From contig CACXUV010000026.1 of assembly GCA_902770845.1 (NCBI GenBank), forward strand, positions 1 to 35,437: a DNA stretch of 35,437 nt. Direction: 5' to 3'. The notes under the pieces were generated by a model that saw nothing but the letters and a program-made list of their open reading frames with translations, was not told the DNA's origin and made no database searches. A program made the position numbers and the translations under genes. Positions 17,801-24,542 of the stretch are shown here, piece after piece. Origin of the DNA: an uncultured Prevotellaceae bacterium. Its GTDB lineage: Bacteria; Bacteroidota; Bacteroidia; Bacteroidales; Bacteroidaceae. How positions within the stretch are numbered: the stretch's first letter is position 1; the number at the start of each line of letters is the position of its first letter.

Positions 17801-18612
17801 AAGAAAAAGAACAGATCATAAATTTTGTAAGTAGTCAGGGAACGGCTCTGAACGACGAGTCATGGGCATTGAGCATCAATTATGGCATACTTACGGGCTG
17901 CAACGATGCTTTCTGGGTCTCATCAGAGCAATATGAAAAGATGGTCTCTTCGGACGAGCACTGCAAAAATATTCTTGTGCCTCATTTGCGTGGCCGTAAT
18001 ATTAAGCCGTATCAAATTTCATGGGAAGGATACTATCTCATAAATAGTCATAATGGATTGAAAGAAGATGAGATAGATCCGATTGACATCAATCAGTACA
18101 AGCCAGTTAAGGAACATCTTGATGCCTTTTATGATAGATTGAAAGACAGAACTCATAAGGGAGACACACCCTACAATTTGCGCAATTGTGCTTATTTGAA
18201 GGACTTTTCCTTGAAGAAGATAATCTATCCTATACAGGCAAAGGAGCTATCCTTCTATCTGGATACAGAAGGTTATTTCATCAATGACAAGGCATTCATG
18301 ATTATTGGCCGTCATTTGGGATATCTCACAGCACTCTTTAATTCAGCCTTGTTTCGTTATTGTTTCACGGAGGATTTCCCACCCATACAAGGTGGTAATC
18401 GGGAATTGAGGAAAGTTATCTTCGAGCGAATACCCGTGAAGGATGTAACCGATGAAGAGAATACCGAATACGAGCGCAGGGTGATGGAAATACAGCAGTT
18501 CAAGCGTGAGGGGATGCCCACTGCAGAAAAAGAGCACGAGCTGGACGTGATGATTCTTGCCCACTATGGGCTGTCCCCGGAGTTGTATGCTCAGCTATCA
18601 GGCAATCAATAA
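14890..18612 (+). CDS. Type IIG restriction-modification enzyme (Eco57I-like, single chain)
   Basis: A 1240-residue enzyme that combines DNA cleavage and adenine N6 methylation. The N-terminal nuclease-like part (residues ~60-200) has a PD-(D/E)xK pattern: D80 in VKTDLNIF and E98-x-K100 in VVLIEMKRP. A helical linker follows. The methylase has motif I at D537-PAVGSGHF, a further motif in GVDINPKSVDICQLRLW, and catalytic motif IV N822-PPY. The C-terminal ~300 residues form the likely target-recognition domain (after NYGILTGCNDAFWV) and end with a LSPELYAQL tail. Start is GTG 14890 or ATG 14899; both follow the -7 box. No separate specificity subunit or helicase is nearby. Bases 18001-18360 are about 37% G+C against 45-48% on both sides, suggesting replacement of part of the recognition domain. 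Confidence 0.88.
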   Translation: MYRMAKIYSPSDYLKERKLREIPVEKELLAKFKEALHNHLPSKPNDDPESNYSDSVKGLLNDTFYKGKNKIGQRRDVKTDLNIFEDDTTSSSPVVLIEMKRPSEKKDMISKENMNCKALHELILYYLSELFGKDHNNAIRYLIASNGYDWFIFEESLFRRLFTSNKKFKQEYEKVNPSEPKLCRERTKDFYDYVAQEIAREQLTEELSCVYFSLKGWDKMSDQKLSAICKLLSPYFLLGKRRRDTNDMNDAFYKELLYIIGLEEKTDKGNVVIQRIAEGREAGSLLEGTMSCLGAIDELSELQRYDAALELVLTWVNRLLFIKLVESQVISFNSWDEPEKHRFFSEDRIKSFHHINDLFFKVLALPKEKRDDDVKKVFGEVPYLNSKLFECTNLERRLNAKISFLRSIDMKPYRDTVVVDSAGRRERAPMSNISYLIAFLSRYNFGEARKDDTRELINAAVLGKIFEKINGYKDGAVFTPASVTNFICKKTLEGSVIDKLNALLGCQCQTLQELKAHIPADRLRQASNAVDELRVCDPAVGSGHFLVSALNRLVAIKAELGVLLDENDQPLTLNYNISVSEDDELEVKRGSQYFAYKKGVDELTRIQKALFREKMAIIGHCLYGVDINPKSVDICQLRLWIELLKNAYYDGDELVTLPNIDINIKQGDSLLHNLSLEADISSTLKRKCVSIKTYKEVNTNYKVADKHTRKELNKILKSIQKELYYIANNRSDRLYKRKEKLETKLIERGYMGYAGRFFHHEEIDDENIQAEINKIAADLEKVKAQIEERERIYDNAFEWRYMFPDVLADDGRFEGFDCIIGNPPYIQLQSMKRVADEYERKGYASFTRMGDISILFYEWCMSLLRKGGYLTFITTNSWMRADYGKKLQKFFESSEVNPLMLIDFFTFQVFRDVTIRTNILMLQKAENQNRLMTCTVQDNKAFKLKEVDKFFEENRKECSFVGKSPWVFLDEEKEQIINFVSSQGTALNDESWALSINYGILTGCNDAFWVSSEQYEKMVSSDEHCKNILVPHLRGRNIKPYQISWEGYYLINSHNGLKEDEIDPIDINQYKPVKEHLDAFYDRLKDRTHKGDTPYNLRNCAYLKDFSLKKIIYPIQAKELSFYLDTEGYFINDKAFMIIGRHLGYLTALFNSALFRYCFTEDFPPIQGGNRELRKVIFERIPVKDVTDEENTEYERRVMEIQQFKREGMPTAEKEHELDVMILAHYGLSPELYAQLSGNQ

Positions 18613-18661
18613 CTCAATAGCATTTTCCTTTTTTTGATTGAATGACATTTTGAAGTGAATC

Positions 18662-18694
18662 ACACCCATGTGCCACCATGAGGCATGTGGGTGT
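18662..18694. terminator. Long hairpin after the restriction enzyme gene
   Basis: CACCCATGTGCC (18663-18674) pairs with GGCATGTGGGTG (18682-18693), including two G-T wobble pairs, plus an outer A-T pair: 13 bp with a 7-nt loop. It lies 50 nt after the stop codon. No T-run follows, so it may be a terminator, an mRNA 3' end protector or a repeat-type palindrome. Confidence 0.5.
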
Positions 18695-18756
18695 TAAAGG
18701 CGTGCTGTGCCATTTTGATGTGTTGTTTTCATTTTGTTTTCGTGCTGAAAACAAAC

Positions 18757-18775
18757 TGTTTTTCCAGGAAAAACA
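18757..18775. terminator. AT-rich palindrome TGTTTTTC / GAAAAACA
   Basis: TGTTTTTC-CAG-GAAAAACA is a perfect 8-bp stem with a 3-nt loop. The arms are T-rich and A-rich, so it could act as a weak terminator in both directions or bind a dyad-recognising regulator. The function is unknown. Confidence 0.35.
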
Positions 18776-18932
18776 ATGGTTTTGAGAGATTTTCAATGAC
18801 GCAATGACTTTTATATGCCCTTGCAGAGGACATAGTATCAACCGTGCATATCAAAAAATTCCGTTGACAAATATAATAATTGCAAGGCGTCTGCGTTTCA
18901 TAGATATATGAACAAACCAAAACATTGTGCCT

Positions 18933-19046
18933 ATGCAAATATTTACTCACGAAGAAACGACACCCAGCGAAAGGGTGATTAAATTCATTAAAGAACTGGC
19001 CTACACCTATCGTGTGGCAAACAATCAAACGTATTGCTTGAACTGA
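18933..19046 (+). CDS. Small ORF (37 aa) upstream of rpe
   Basis: ATG at 18933 to TGA at 19044-19046 encodes 37 residues beginning MQIFTHEETTPSERVIKF and ending in NQTYCLN. The middle (IKELAYTYRV) is an amphipathic helix. I recall similar short TPSE-x-x-I-x-x-I-x-x-x-A-Y-x-Y proteins from Bacteroidales genomes but cannot confirm it here. It ends 11 nt before the rpe ATG, so it may be translated from the same mRNA. There is no signal peptide. The function is unknown; too short for standard gene callers. Confidence 0.5.
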   Translation: MQIFTHEETTPSERVIKFIKELAYTYRVANNQTYCLN

Positions 19047-19057
19047 TACAAAAGAAG

Positions 19058-19705
19058 ATGACCAAAGTTTCTCCTTCTTTGCTCGCTGCCGACTTTCTGC
19101 ATCTCGACCGTGAGATTGAAATGATCAACCGCAGCGAGGCCGATTGGTTGCACTGCGATGTGATGGACGGCTCTTTCGTGCCCAACATCTCGTTTGGATT
19201 TCCCGTGCTCGAGGCTGTTGCCAAGCTATGCAGGAAGCCGCTCGATGTTCACTACATGATTGTGAACCCTGAACGCTACATCAAACAGACGGCCCAGTTG
19301 GGGGCAATGATGATGAACGTGCACTTCGAAGCCTGTACGCACTTGCACCGCACTGTGCAGGAGATTCACGATGCAGGCATGAAAGCAGGCGTAACGTTGA
19401 ACCCCTCCACCCCCGTTTCGATGCTCGAAGACATCATTCACGACGTAGACATGGTGCTGCTGATGAGTGTGAATCCGGGATTCGGCGGACAGAAGTTCAT
19501 TGAGAACACGCTGAAGAAAGTGCGCCAGCTGAGCCAGTTGATAGCTGCCAACGACAGCAATGCACTGATTGAAGTTGACGGCGGCGTGCAGGGCGAAACG
19601 GCCCCCCGACTGGTTGAGGCGGGTGTAGACGTGCTGGTGAGTGGCAGCTATGTGTTCAAGAGCGCCACACCAGAAGAAACAATCCGTTCGCTGCGAGAAC
19701 TGTGA
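19058..19705 (+). CDS. rpe: Ribulose-phosphate 3-epimerase
   Basis: Interconverts D-ribulose 5-phosphate and D-xylulose 5-phosphate in the pentose phosphate pathway. The 215-residue TIM barrel has all landmarks: KVSPSLLAADFLHL, CDVMDGSFVPNISFG (metal-binding H is replaced by the usual C/D region), LDVHYMIVNPE, MSVNPGFGGQKF and EVDGGVQ, with phosphate-binding GSYVFK. The ATG at 19058 begins the family's normal N-terminus; an in-frame TTG at 19034 would overlap the small ORF and is rejected. The gene is convergent with the sigma-factor gene. Confidence 0.96.
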   Translation: MTKVSPSLLAADFLHLDREIEMINRSEADWLHCDVMDGSFVPNISFGFPVLEAVAKLCRKPLDVHYMIVNPERYIKQTAQLGAMMMNVHFEACTHLHRTVQEIHDAGMKAGVTLNPSTPVSMLEDIIHDVDMVLLMSVNPGFGGQKFIENTLKKVRQLSQLIAANDSNALIEVDGGVQGETAPRLVEAGVDVLVSGSYVFKSATPEETIRSLREL

Positions 19706-19712
19706 TTTTTTT

Positions 19713-19744
19713 GTAGAGGCGCCACATCCGTGTGACGTCTCTAC
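19713..19744. terminator. Large palindrome between rpe and the sigma-factor gene
   Basis: GTAGAGGCGCCACA (19713-19726) pairs with TGTGACGTCTCTAC (19731-19744) with one mismatch and one wobble, leaving a 4-nt loop TCCG. A T-run (19705-19712) precedes it, so on the minus strand the hairpin is followed by A-to-U complement, a good terminator for the sigma gene; it also lies just after rpe. The GTAGAG...CTCTAC ends resemble a dispersed intergenic palindrome type seen in several bacteria (from memory). Confidence 0.7.
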
Positions 19745-19752
19745 CCATTTCA

Positions 19753-20352
19753 TTACTCCTGCAGAGCCAACTCTATCTTGTGATCCTTAGCCATGCGGCG
19801 CAGGTTCATCAATGCATAGCGCATGCGGCCCAGTGAGGTATTGATGCTCACGCCTGTGATTTCGGCAATCTCCTTGAACGACAATTGCTGATAGTAGCGC
19901 ATGTAGACCACCTCCCGCTGCGGTGCAGGCAGGGCGTTCATCATTTTCTTCACATCGCGCAGTATCTGCTCGTTCACCAGTTCGGTCTCACGATAGGTGT
20001 CCATCACCGATGCGCCACGCAAATTCTGCAAATCGTTGTCCTCGGTAGGTTCCACGATGTGCTCATTGCGCTGAGCCCTGTACCAGTCCATAATCACGTT
20101 ATGCGCAATACGGGTGACCCAGAACTGGAATTTGCCAGAGTCGGTGTATTGCCCATGCTGCAACTTGGTAATCACCTTTACAAAAGTTTCCTGGAAGATG
20201 TCGTCGGCCATGTCATGATTGCGAACCACAAACATGATATAAGTGAACAACTTTTCTTGCGTGCGACTCAATAACTCGTCAAACGCTTTATTGTCTCCCT
20301 CTACATAAAGCAGTGCCAACGCTTCGTCGGACACTCCCTCAAATCTCTTCAT
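19753..20352 (-). CDS. ECF-like sigma-70 family RNA polymerase sigma factor
   Basis: A 199-residue sigma factor with region 2 (RTQEKLFTYIMFVVRNHDMADDIFQETFVKVITKL, residues ~28-62, and the WVTRIAHNVIMDWYRAQR end of region 2) and region 4 (LPAPQREVVYMRYYQQLSFKEIAEITGVSINTSLGRMRYALMNLRR, ~140-187). There is no region 1 or 3, as in ECF factors. No anti-sigma gene is next to it. The linker between the regions (~100-130) is acidic and polar. It has a strong promoter with an ~80-nt leader. The regulon is unknown. Confidence 0.9.
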   Translation of the reverse strand: MKRFEGVSDEALALLYVEGDNKAFDELLSRTQEKLFTYIMFVVRNHDMADDIFQETFVKVITKLQHGQYTDSGKFQFWVTRIAHNVIMDWYRAQRNEHIVEPTEDNDLQNLRGASVMDTYRETELVNEQILRDVKKMMNALPAPQREVVYMRYYQQLSFKEIAEITGVSINTSLGRMRYALMNLRRMAKDHKIELALQE

Positions 20353-20439
20353 ATTTCAATTCTTTTTTTTATGAAGTAAATTTTTGTCGATAGGCAATAA
20401 AGTTTTAAAGTTTGAGTTATTATTTAGAATTATCGCCTG

Positions 20440-20471
20440 CAAAAGTAGGTAAAAAATATCTAATCACCAAA
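20440..20471 (-). promoter_or_regulatory. Bacteroidetes promoter for the sigma-factor gene
   Basis: On the minus strand: TTTG (20471-20468), a 20-nt spacer, TACTTTTG (20447-20440). Both boxes match. The predicted leader is about 80 nt before the ATG at 20352, longer than most here. Confidence 0.75.
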
Positions 20472-20511
20472 CTTTTCAGTGGAAAAATGTCTTTTTGTCA
20501 TTTTTATGTGG

Positions 20512-20519
20512 TAATTTTG
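20512..20519 (+). promoter_or_regulatory. -7 box TAATTTTG for thrS
   Basis: Exact TAnnTTTG match 32 nt before the thrS ATG. The nearest TTTG (20494-20497) is only 14 nt upstream, too close for the usual pair. The leader is too short for a T-box; none is seen. Confidence 0.6.
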
Positions 20520-20551
20520 CAGCGTTTTAAACATAAACATATATTGTAGAT

Positions 20552-22495
20552 ATGATCAACATTACTTTTCCCGACGGATCTGTTCGCTCGTATGAGCAGG
20601 GCGTAACGGGCATGGAGATTGCCGAGAGCATTTCGCCGGCTCTGGCACGCAGCGTTCTTTGCTGCGGAGTAAACGGCGAGACGGTGGAGCTGAATCGCCC
20701 CATCATGGAAGACTGCCAGTTTGAACTCTACAAGTGGGACGACGAGCAGGGCAAGCACACCTTCTGGCACACCAGCGCACACCTGCTGGCCGAGGCACTG
20801 AAGGAGCTCTATCCTGGCATACAGTTCGGCTTTGGTCCTGCCGTGGAGAGTGGCTTCTTCTATGATGTGCTGCTGCCGGGCGGCGAGAGCATCAAGGAGA
20901 GCGACTTCCCCAAGATTGAGCAGAAGATGAAGGAGCTGGCTTCGAAAAAGGAGCCTGTGGTGCGCAAAGAGGTGGCCAAGGCCGATGCACTCAAAGAGTT
21001 TGCTGCCGATGGCCAGACCTACAAGTGCGAGCACATTGAGCAAGACCTGGAAGACGGCACCATCACCACTTATACGCAAGGAGCCTTTACCGACCTGTGC
21101 CGTGGTCCTCACCTGGTTGACACAGGCGAAATCAAGGCCATCAAGCTCACCTCTGTGGCAGGCGCCTTCTGGCGTGGCGATGCCACCCGTGAGCAGATGC
21201 AGCGTCTGTATGGCATCACCTTCCCCAAGAAGAAAATGCTCGACGAGTATCTTGTGATGCTCGAAGAAGCCAAGAAGCGCGACCACCGCAAGATTGGCAA
21301 GGAGATGGAGCTGTTCATGTTCTCCGACAAAGTGGGCAAGGGACTGCCCATCTGGTTGCCCAAAGGCACCGAGCTGCGCCTGCGCCTGATGGACCATCTG
21401 CGCAAAGTGCAGAAGCGCTTTGGCTATCAGGAAGTGATCACACCCCACATCGGTTCAAAGAACCTCTACGTCACTAGCGGACACTGGGATCACTACGGCA
21501 AGGACTCCTTCCAGCCCATCACCACGCCTGAGGAGGGCGAAGTCTACATGCTGAAGCCCATGAACTGCCCCCACCACTGCGAAATCTTCGCTTGGAAGCC
21601 CCGTTCCTATCGCGACCTGCCCCTGCGCATTGCTGAGTTCGGCACGGTTTATCGCTATGAACAGAGCGGCGAGCTGCACGGCTTCACCCGCGTGCGCTCC
21701 TTCACTCAAGACGATGCCCACCTGTTCTGCCGCCCCGACCAGGTGAAGCAGGAGTTCCTGAACGTGATGGACATTATCAACATTGTGCTCAAAGCTTTCG
21801 GCTTTGAGTTCGAAGCCCAAATCTCGCTGCGCGATCCTAACGACCACGACAAGTACGTGGGCTCTGACGAAGACTGGGCACTGGCCGAAAAAGCCATTCA
21901 GGAAGCCTGCCAGGAAAAGGGTCTCAATGCCAAGGTGGAGTATGGCGAGGCAGCCTTCTACGGTCCCAAGCTCGACTTTATGATCAAGGATGCTATCGGA
22001 CGCCGCTGGCAGCTGGGCACCATCCAGGTGGACTACAACCTGCCCAAGCGCTTCCAGCTGGAATATACCGACGAGGACAACACAAAGAAAACGCCTGTGA
22101 TGATTCACCGTGCACCCTTCGGTTCGCTGGAGCGCTTCACAGCTGTGCTTATCGAGCACACCAGTGGTCACTTCCCCTTGTGGCTCACGCCCGACCAGGT
22201 GGCCATCCTGCCGCTGTCGGAGAAGTATAACGACTATGCCAAGAAGGTGCTCAAGGAGTTCGACCTTCAGGGTGTGCGTGGCTCTATCGACCTGCGTAAT
22301 GAGAAACTGGGCCGCAAGATTCGCGACAACGAGCTGAAGCGCATTCCGTATATGGTAATCGTTGGCGAGAAAGAAGAGGCCGAGGGCCTTGTGTCGATGC
22401 GCCAGCAAGGCGGCGGCGAGCAGGCCACGATGACCATCCAGGAGTTCATCGACAAGATCAATGCCGAAGTAAAGGAACAAACGAAAGACTTCTAA
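20552..22495 (+). CDS. thrS: Threonyl-tRNA synthetase
   Basis: Charges tRNA-Thr and edits mischarged Ser. The 647-residue protein has all domains: TGS (residues 1-62), the editing domain with H73-x-x-x-H77 ([11 protein letters not shown]) and the SAD segment ([13 protein letters not shown]), a class II catalytic core with zinc-ligand C339 in [10 protein letters not shown] and motif 2 around [20 protein letters not shown], and the anticodon-binding domain ([15 protein letters not shown]). It has its own -7 box and a strong hairpin terminator, so it is uncoupled from infC. Confidence 0.98.
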   Translation: MINITFPDGSVRSYEQGVTGMEIAESISPALARSVLCCGVNGETVELNRPIMEDCQFELYKWDDEQGKHTFWHTSAHLLAEALKELYPGIQFGFGPAVESGFFYDVLLPGGESIKESDFPKIEQKMKELASKKEPVVRKEVAKADALKEFAADGQTYKCEHIEQDLEDGTITTYTQGAFTDLCRGPHLVDTGEIKAIKLTSVAGAFWRGDATREQMQRLYGITFPKKKMLDEYLVMLEEAKKRDHRKIGKEMELFMFSDKVGKGLPIWLPKGTELRLRLMDHLRKVQKRFGYQEVITPHIGSKNLYVTSGHWDHYGKDSFQPITTPEEGEVYMLKPMNCPHHCEIFAWKPRSYRDLPLRIAEFGTVYRYEQSGELHGFTRVRSFTQDDAHLFCRPDQVKQEFLNVMDIINIVLKAFGFEFEAQISLRDPNDHDKYVGSDEDWALAEKAIQEACQEKGLNAKVEYGEAAFYGPKLDFMIKDAIGRRWQLGTIQVDYNLPKRFQLEYTDEDNTKKTPVMIHRAPFGSLERFTAVLIEHTSGHFPLWLTPDQVAILPLSEKYNDYAKKVLKEFDLQGVRGSIDLRNEKLGRKIRDNELKRIPYMVIVGEKEEAEGLVSMRQQGGGEQATMTIQEFIDKINAEVKEQTKDF

Positions 22496-22525
22496 GTTCT
22501 CCGAAGTCAACCAAATGAATTTTAT

Positions 22526-22590
22526 ATAAGGAGAGAGGTAAGAAGTGAAAGAATCCCTTTTTGCGATGCCCACCTCTCTCCTTATTTTAT
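22526..22590 (+). terminator. Terminator after thrS with a 14-bp stem and large loop
   Basis: ATAAGGAGAGAGGT (22526-22539) pairs perfectly with ACCTCTCTCCTTAT (22572-22585), followed by a TTTTATTAT-type tract. The 32-nt loop is unusually large. It would stop thrS transcription before the alpha-galactosidase gene. Confidence 0.8.
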
Positions 22591-22634
22591 TATAGCCAAA
22601 GCTATTTGCCCAAACCTTTAACCATAATATAAAA

Positions 22635-24398
22635 ATGAAACGCAGTATTAAACTAACATTCCTTGCTGCCATGCTACTTGCAGCCTACACAACGACACAC
22701 GCTCAGAACAACGGTGGCCCAACGATGGGATGGAGCTCGTGGAACACTTACTATGTGAACATCATCGATGCACTCATCCGAAAACAGGCCGACGCCATGG
22801 TGTCGAAAGGACTCAAGGATGCAGGCTTTGACCACATCAACATTGACGATGGCTTCTTTGGAGGACGCAACACCACCACAGGCGAACTGATCATCCACAA
22901 AACACGATTTCCCAACGGATTGAAACCTGTGGCCGACTATATTCACTCCAAGGGACTGAAGGCTGGCATCTACAGCGATGCCGGTGCCAACACCTGCGGC
23001 AACTACTACAACGGCGACACACAGAGCGTGAACGTGGGACTTTACAACTACGACCAGCACGATGCCGACTTTTATTTCAAAGAGTGCGGATTTGATTTCA
23101 TCAAAGTCGACTTCTGCGGCGGCGATGCTCCCCAGAACACACAGCGCCTGGCGCTCGACCCTCAACAACGCTACTCCGCCATTAGTCAAGCAATCAAGAA
23201 CACAGGCCGCACCGACGTGCGTCTGAACGTGTGCCGATGGAATTATCCCGGAACATGGGTGCACGACGTGGCCTTCTCCTGGCGCACCACGGTAGACATC
23301 AACAATTCATGGAACTCGGTGAAAGGCATTATTGCCGAAAACCTCTACATGAGCGCCTACGCCACCGATGGCCACTTCAACGACATGGACATGCTCGAAG
23401 TGGGACGCTCGCTCACCACAGAAGAAGACAAGACCCACTTTGGAATGTGGTGCATCATGAACTCGCCCCTGCTCATTGGATGCGACCTGACCACCATCAA
23501 GACTACTACGCTGAACCTGCTCAAGAACAAGGAGCTCATTGCCTTGAACCAGGACACGCTCTATCAGCAAGCCTATATTGTGGCCAAGAAAAACGACTGC
23601 CACATCCTGGTGAAGGATTTGGAACAACTGGGCGGCACCAAGCGTGCCTTTGCCGTGTATAACCCCAACGATGCTGCCAAAACCGTGCAGGTTGATTTCG
23701 TCAACCTAGACCTTGCCGGCACAGTGGCACTGCGCGATGTGTTTGCACAGAAGGACCTGGGCCGGTTCACTGGGCAATACGAAGTGACGGTGCCTGCCCA
23801 CGGAACGCGCATCTTTGTAGCACAGGCCCAGGAGCGACTGGAGCGCACCCGCTATGAGGCCGAGACAGCCTACATCAGCGACTATCAGGAACTGAAAAAC
23901 AACCAGGCGGAGAAGACGGGCATCTACGAAGCTGCCACATTCTGCTCTGCCGGCTTCAAGGCTGGCTGGCTGGGCTACAGCGAGCAGAACGACCTGCAAT
24001 GGCGAAACGTCTACAGCAATGAGGGTGGCAAGTACCTGCTCACCATTGCCTATATCACTGGTGAGAATCGCAACATCAACATTAGCGTGAACGGCAACAA
24101 GGTGCAGACCATAAGCGTCAATTCAGGTGCCTGGGACAAGGTGGCTGCCAAGACAGTGAACATCGAGCTGCAAAAGGGTTGCAACGTCATCCGCCTGTCG
24201 AATGCTTCGGCATGGATGCCCGACATTGACTATATCGACCTTCAGCCCGTAGAAGCTCCTTCTGCCATCGTTCCCCTGCAAGTGCAGGAGAACAAGCCTG
24301 TTGCTCAATACGACCTTCAGGGACGCAAGGTGACATCACAGAGCAGCAGCCACAACCGCAGCGTGATTATCAGCAATGGCCGCAAGGTGATGAACTGA
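22635..24398 (+). CDS. Secreted GH27 alpha-galactosidase with C-terminal carbohydrate-binding-like domain
   Basis: Removes terminal alpha-galactose from plant or host glycans. The 587-residue protein has a signal peptide (residues 1-24, ending THAQ), the GH27 barrel (MGWSSWNTYY; INIDDGFF; GLKAGIYSDAG), nucleophile D159 in FIKVDFCGGD, acid/base D221 in WRTTVDINNSW, and the MSPLLIG-type segment MNSPLLIGCDL. Residues ~400-545 (RYEAETAYIS... AWMPDIDYIDL) resemble a CBM6/35-type beta-sandwich. The last ~45 residues (AQYDLQGRKV... ISNGRKV) look like the C-terminal tail common on secreted Bacteroidales proteins. It sits alone between thrS and infC, not in a polysaccharide utilisation locus with SusC/SusD. 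Confidence 0.92.
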   Translation: MKRSIKLTFLAAMLLAAYTTTHAQNNGGPTMGWSSWNTYYVNIIDALIRKQADAMVSKGLKDAGFDHINIDDGFFGGRNTTTGELIIHKTRFPNGLKPVADYIHSKGLKAGIYSDAGANTCGNYYNGDTQSVNVGLYNYDQHDADFYFKECGFDFIKVDFCGGDAPQNTQRLALDPQQRYSAISQAIKNTGRTDVRLNVCRWNYPGTWVHDVAFSWRTTVDINNSWNSVKGIIAENLYMSAYATDGHFNDMDMLEVGRSLTTEEDKTHFGMWCIMNSPLLIGCDLTTIKTTTLNLLKNKELIALNQDTLYQQAYIVAKKNDCHILVKDLEQLGGTKRAFAVYNPNDAAKTVQVDFVNLDLAGTVALRDVFAQKDLGRFTGQYEVTVPAHGTRIFVAQAQERLERTRYEAETAYISDYQELKNNQAEKTGIYEAATFCSAGFKAGWLGYSEQNDLQWRNVYSNEGGKYLLTIAYITGENRNINISVNGNKVQTISVNSGAWDKVAAKTVNIELQKGCNVIRLSNASAWMPDIDYIDLQPVEAPSAIVPLQVQENKPVAQYDLQGRKVTSQSSSHNRSVIISNGRKVMN

Positions 24399-24488
24399 CA
24401 GGCAACGAGTGAAAGACAAAACAGCATAGCGCCACCACAGCCCAACTGGCCTGCCACGAACACGCTGCTAAAAAAATATGGAAAAAAT

Positions 24489-24519
24489 TTTGCTAATTCG
24501 CTGAATTATTGTAACTTTG
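24489..24519 (+). promoter_or_regulatory. Bacteroidetes promoter for infC-rpmI-rplT
   Basis: -33 TTTG (24489-24492), a 19-nt spacer and -7 TAACTTTG (24512-24519). Both boxes are exact. The predicted leader is under 20 nt, leaving no room for a leader-RNA control element of the kind known upstream of infC or rpmI in other phyla. Confidence 0.8.
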
Positions 24520-24542
24520 CACGCGATTTTCAAAAATAGTTA

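Larger units (their letters stand above)
18613..18932. other. AT-rich spacer with hairpins after the restriction enzyme
   Basis: No convincing gene is visible in these 320 nt. There are two hairpins, listed separately (18662-18694 and 18757-18775), T-rich tracts, and no clear TAnnTTTG promoter. An ATG at 18908 opens only a 24-codon frame that overlaps the better small ORF at 18933. Composition differs from the neighbouring core genes. Confidence 0.7.

Noticed and set aside
18863-18880. TTGACA and TATAAT sequences as a sigma-70 type promoter
   Set aside because: They are only 2 nt apart, far from the 17-nt spacing needed, and this phylum uses a different consensus.
20520-20551. T-box leader for thrS
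   Set aside because: The predicted leader is about 30 nt and cannot hold a T-box.
20504-21448. 314-aa minus-strand frame over the thrS 5' half
   Set aside because: Antisense shadow of thrS that also crosses its promoter; no motif.
21455-22672. 405-aa minus-strand frame over thrS
   Set aside because: Lies antisense to the fully recognisable threonyl-tRNA synthetase; His/Leu/Val-rich low-complexity translation is the usual antisense shadow.
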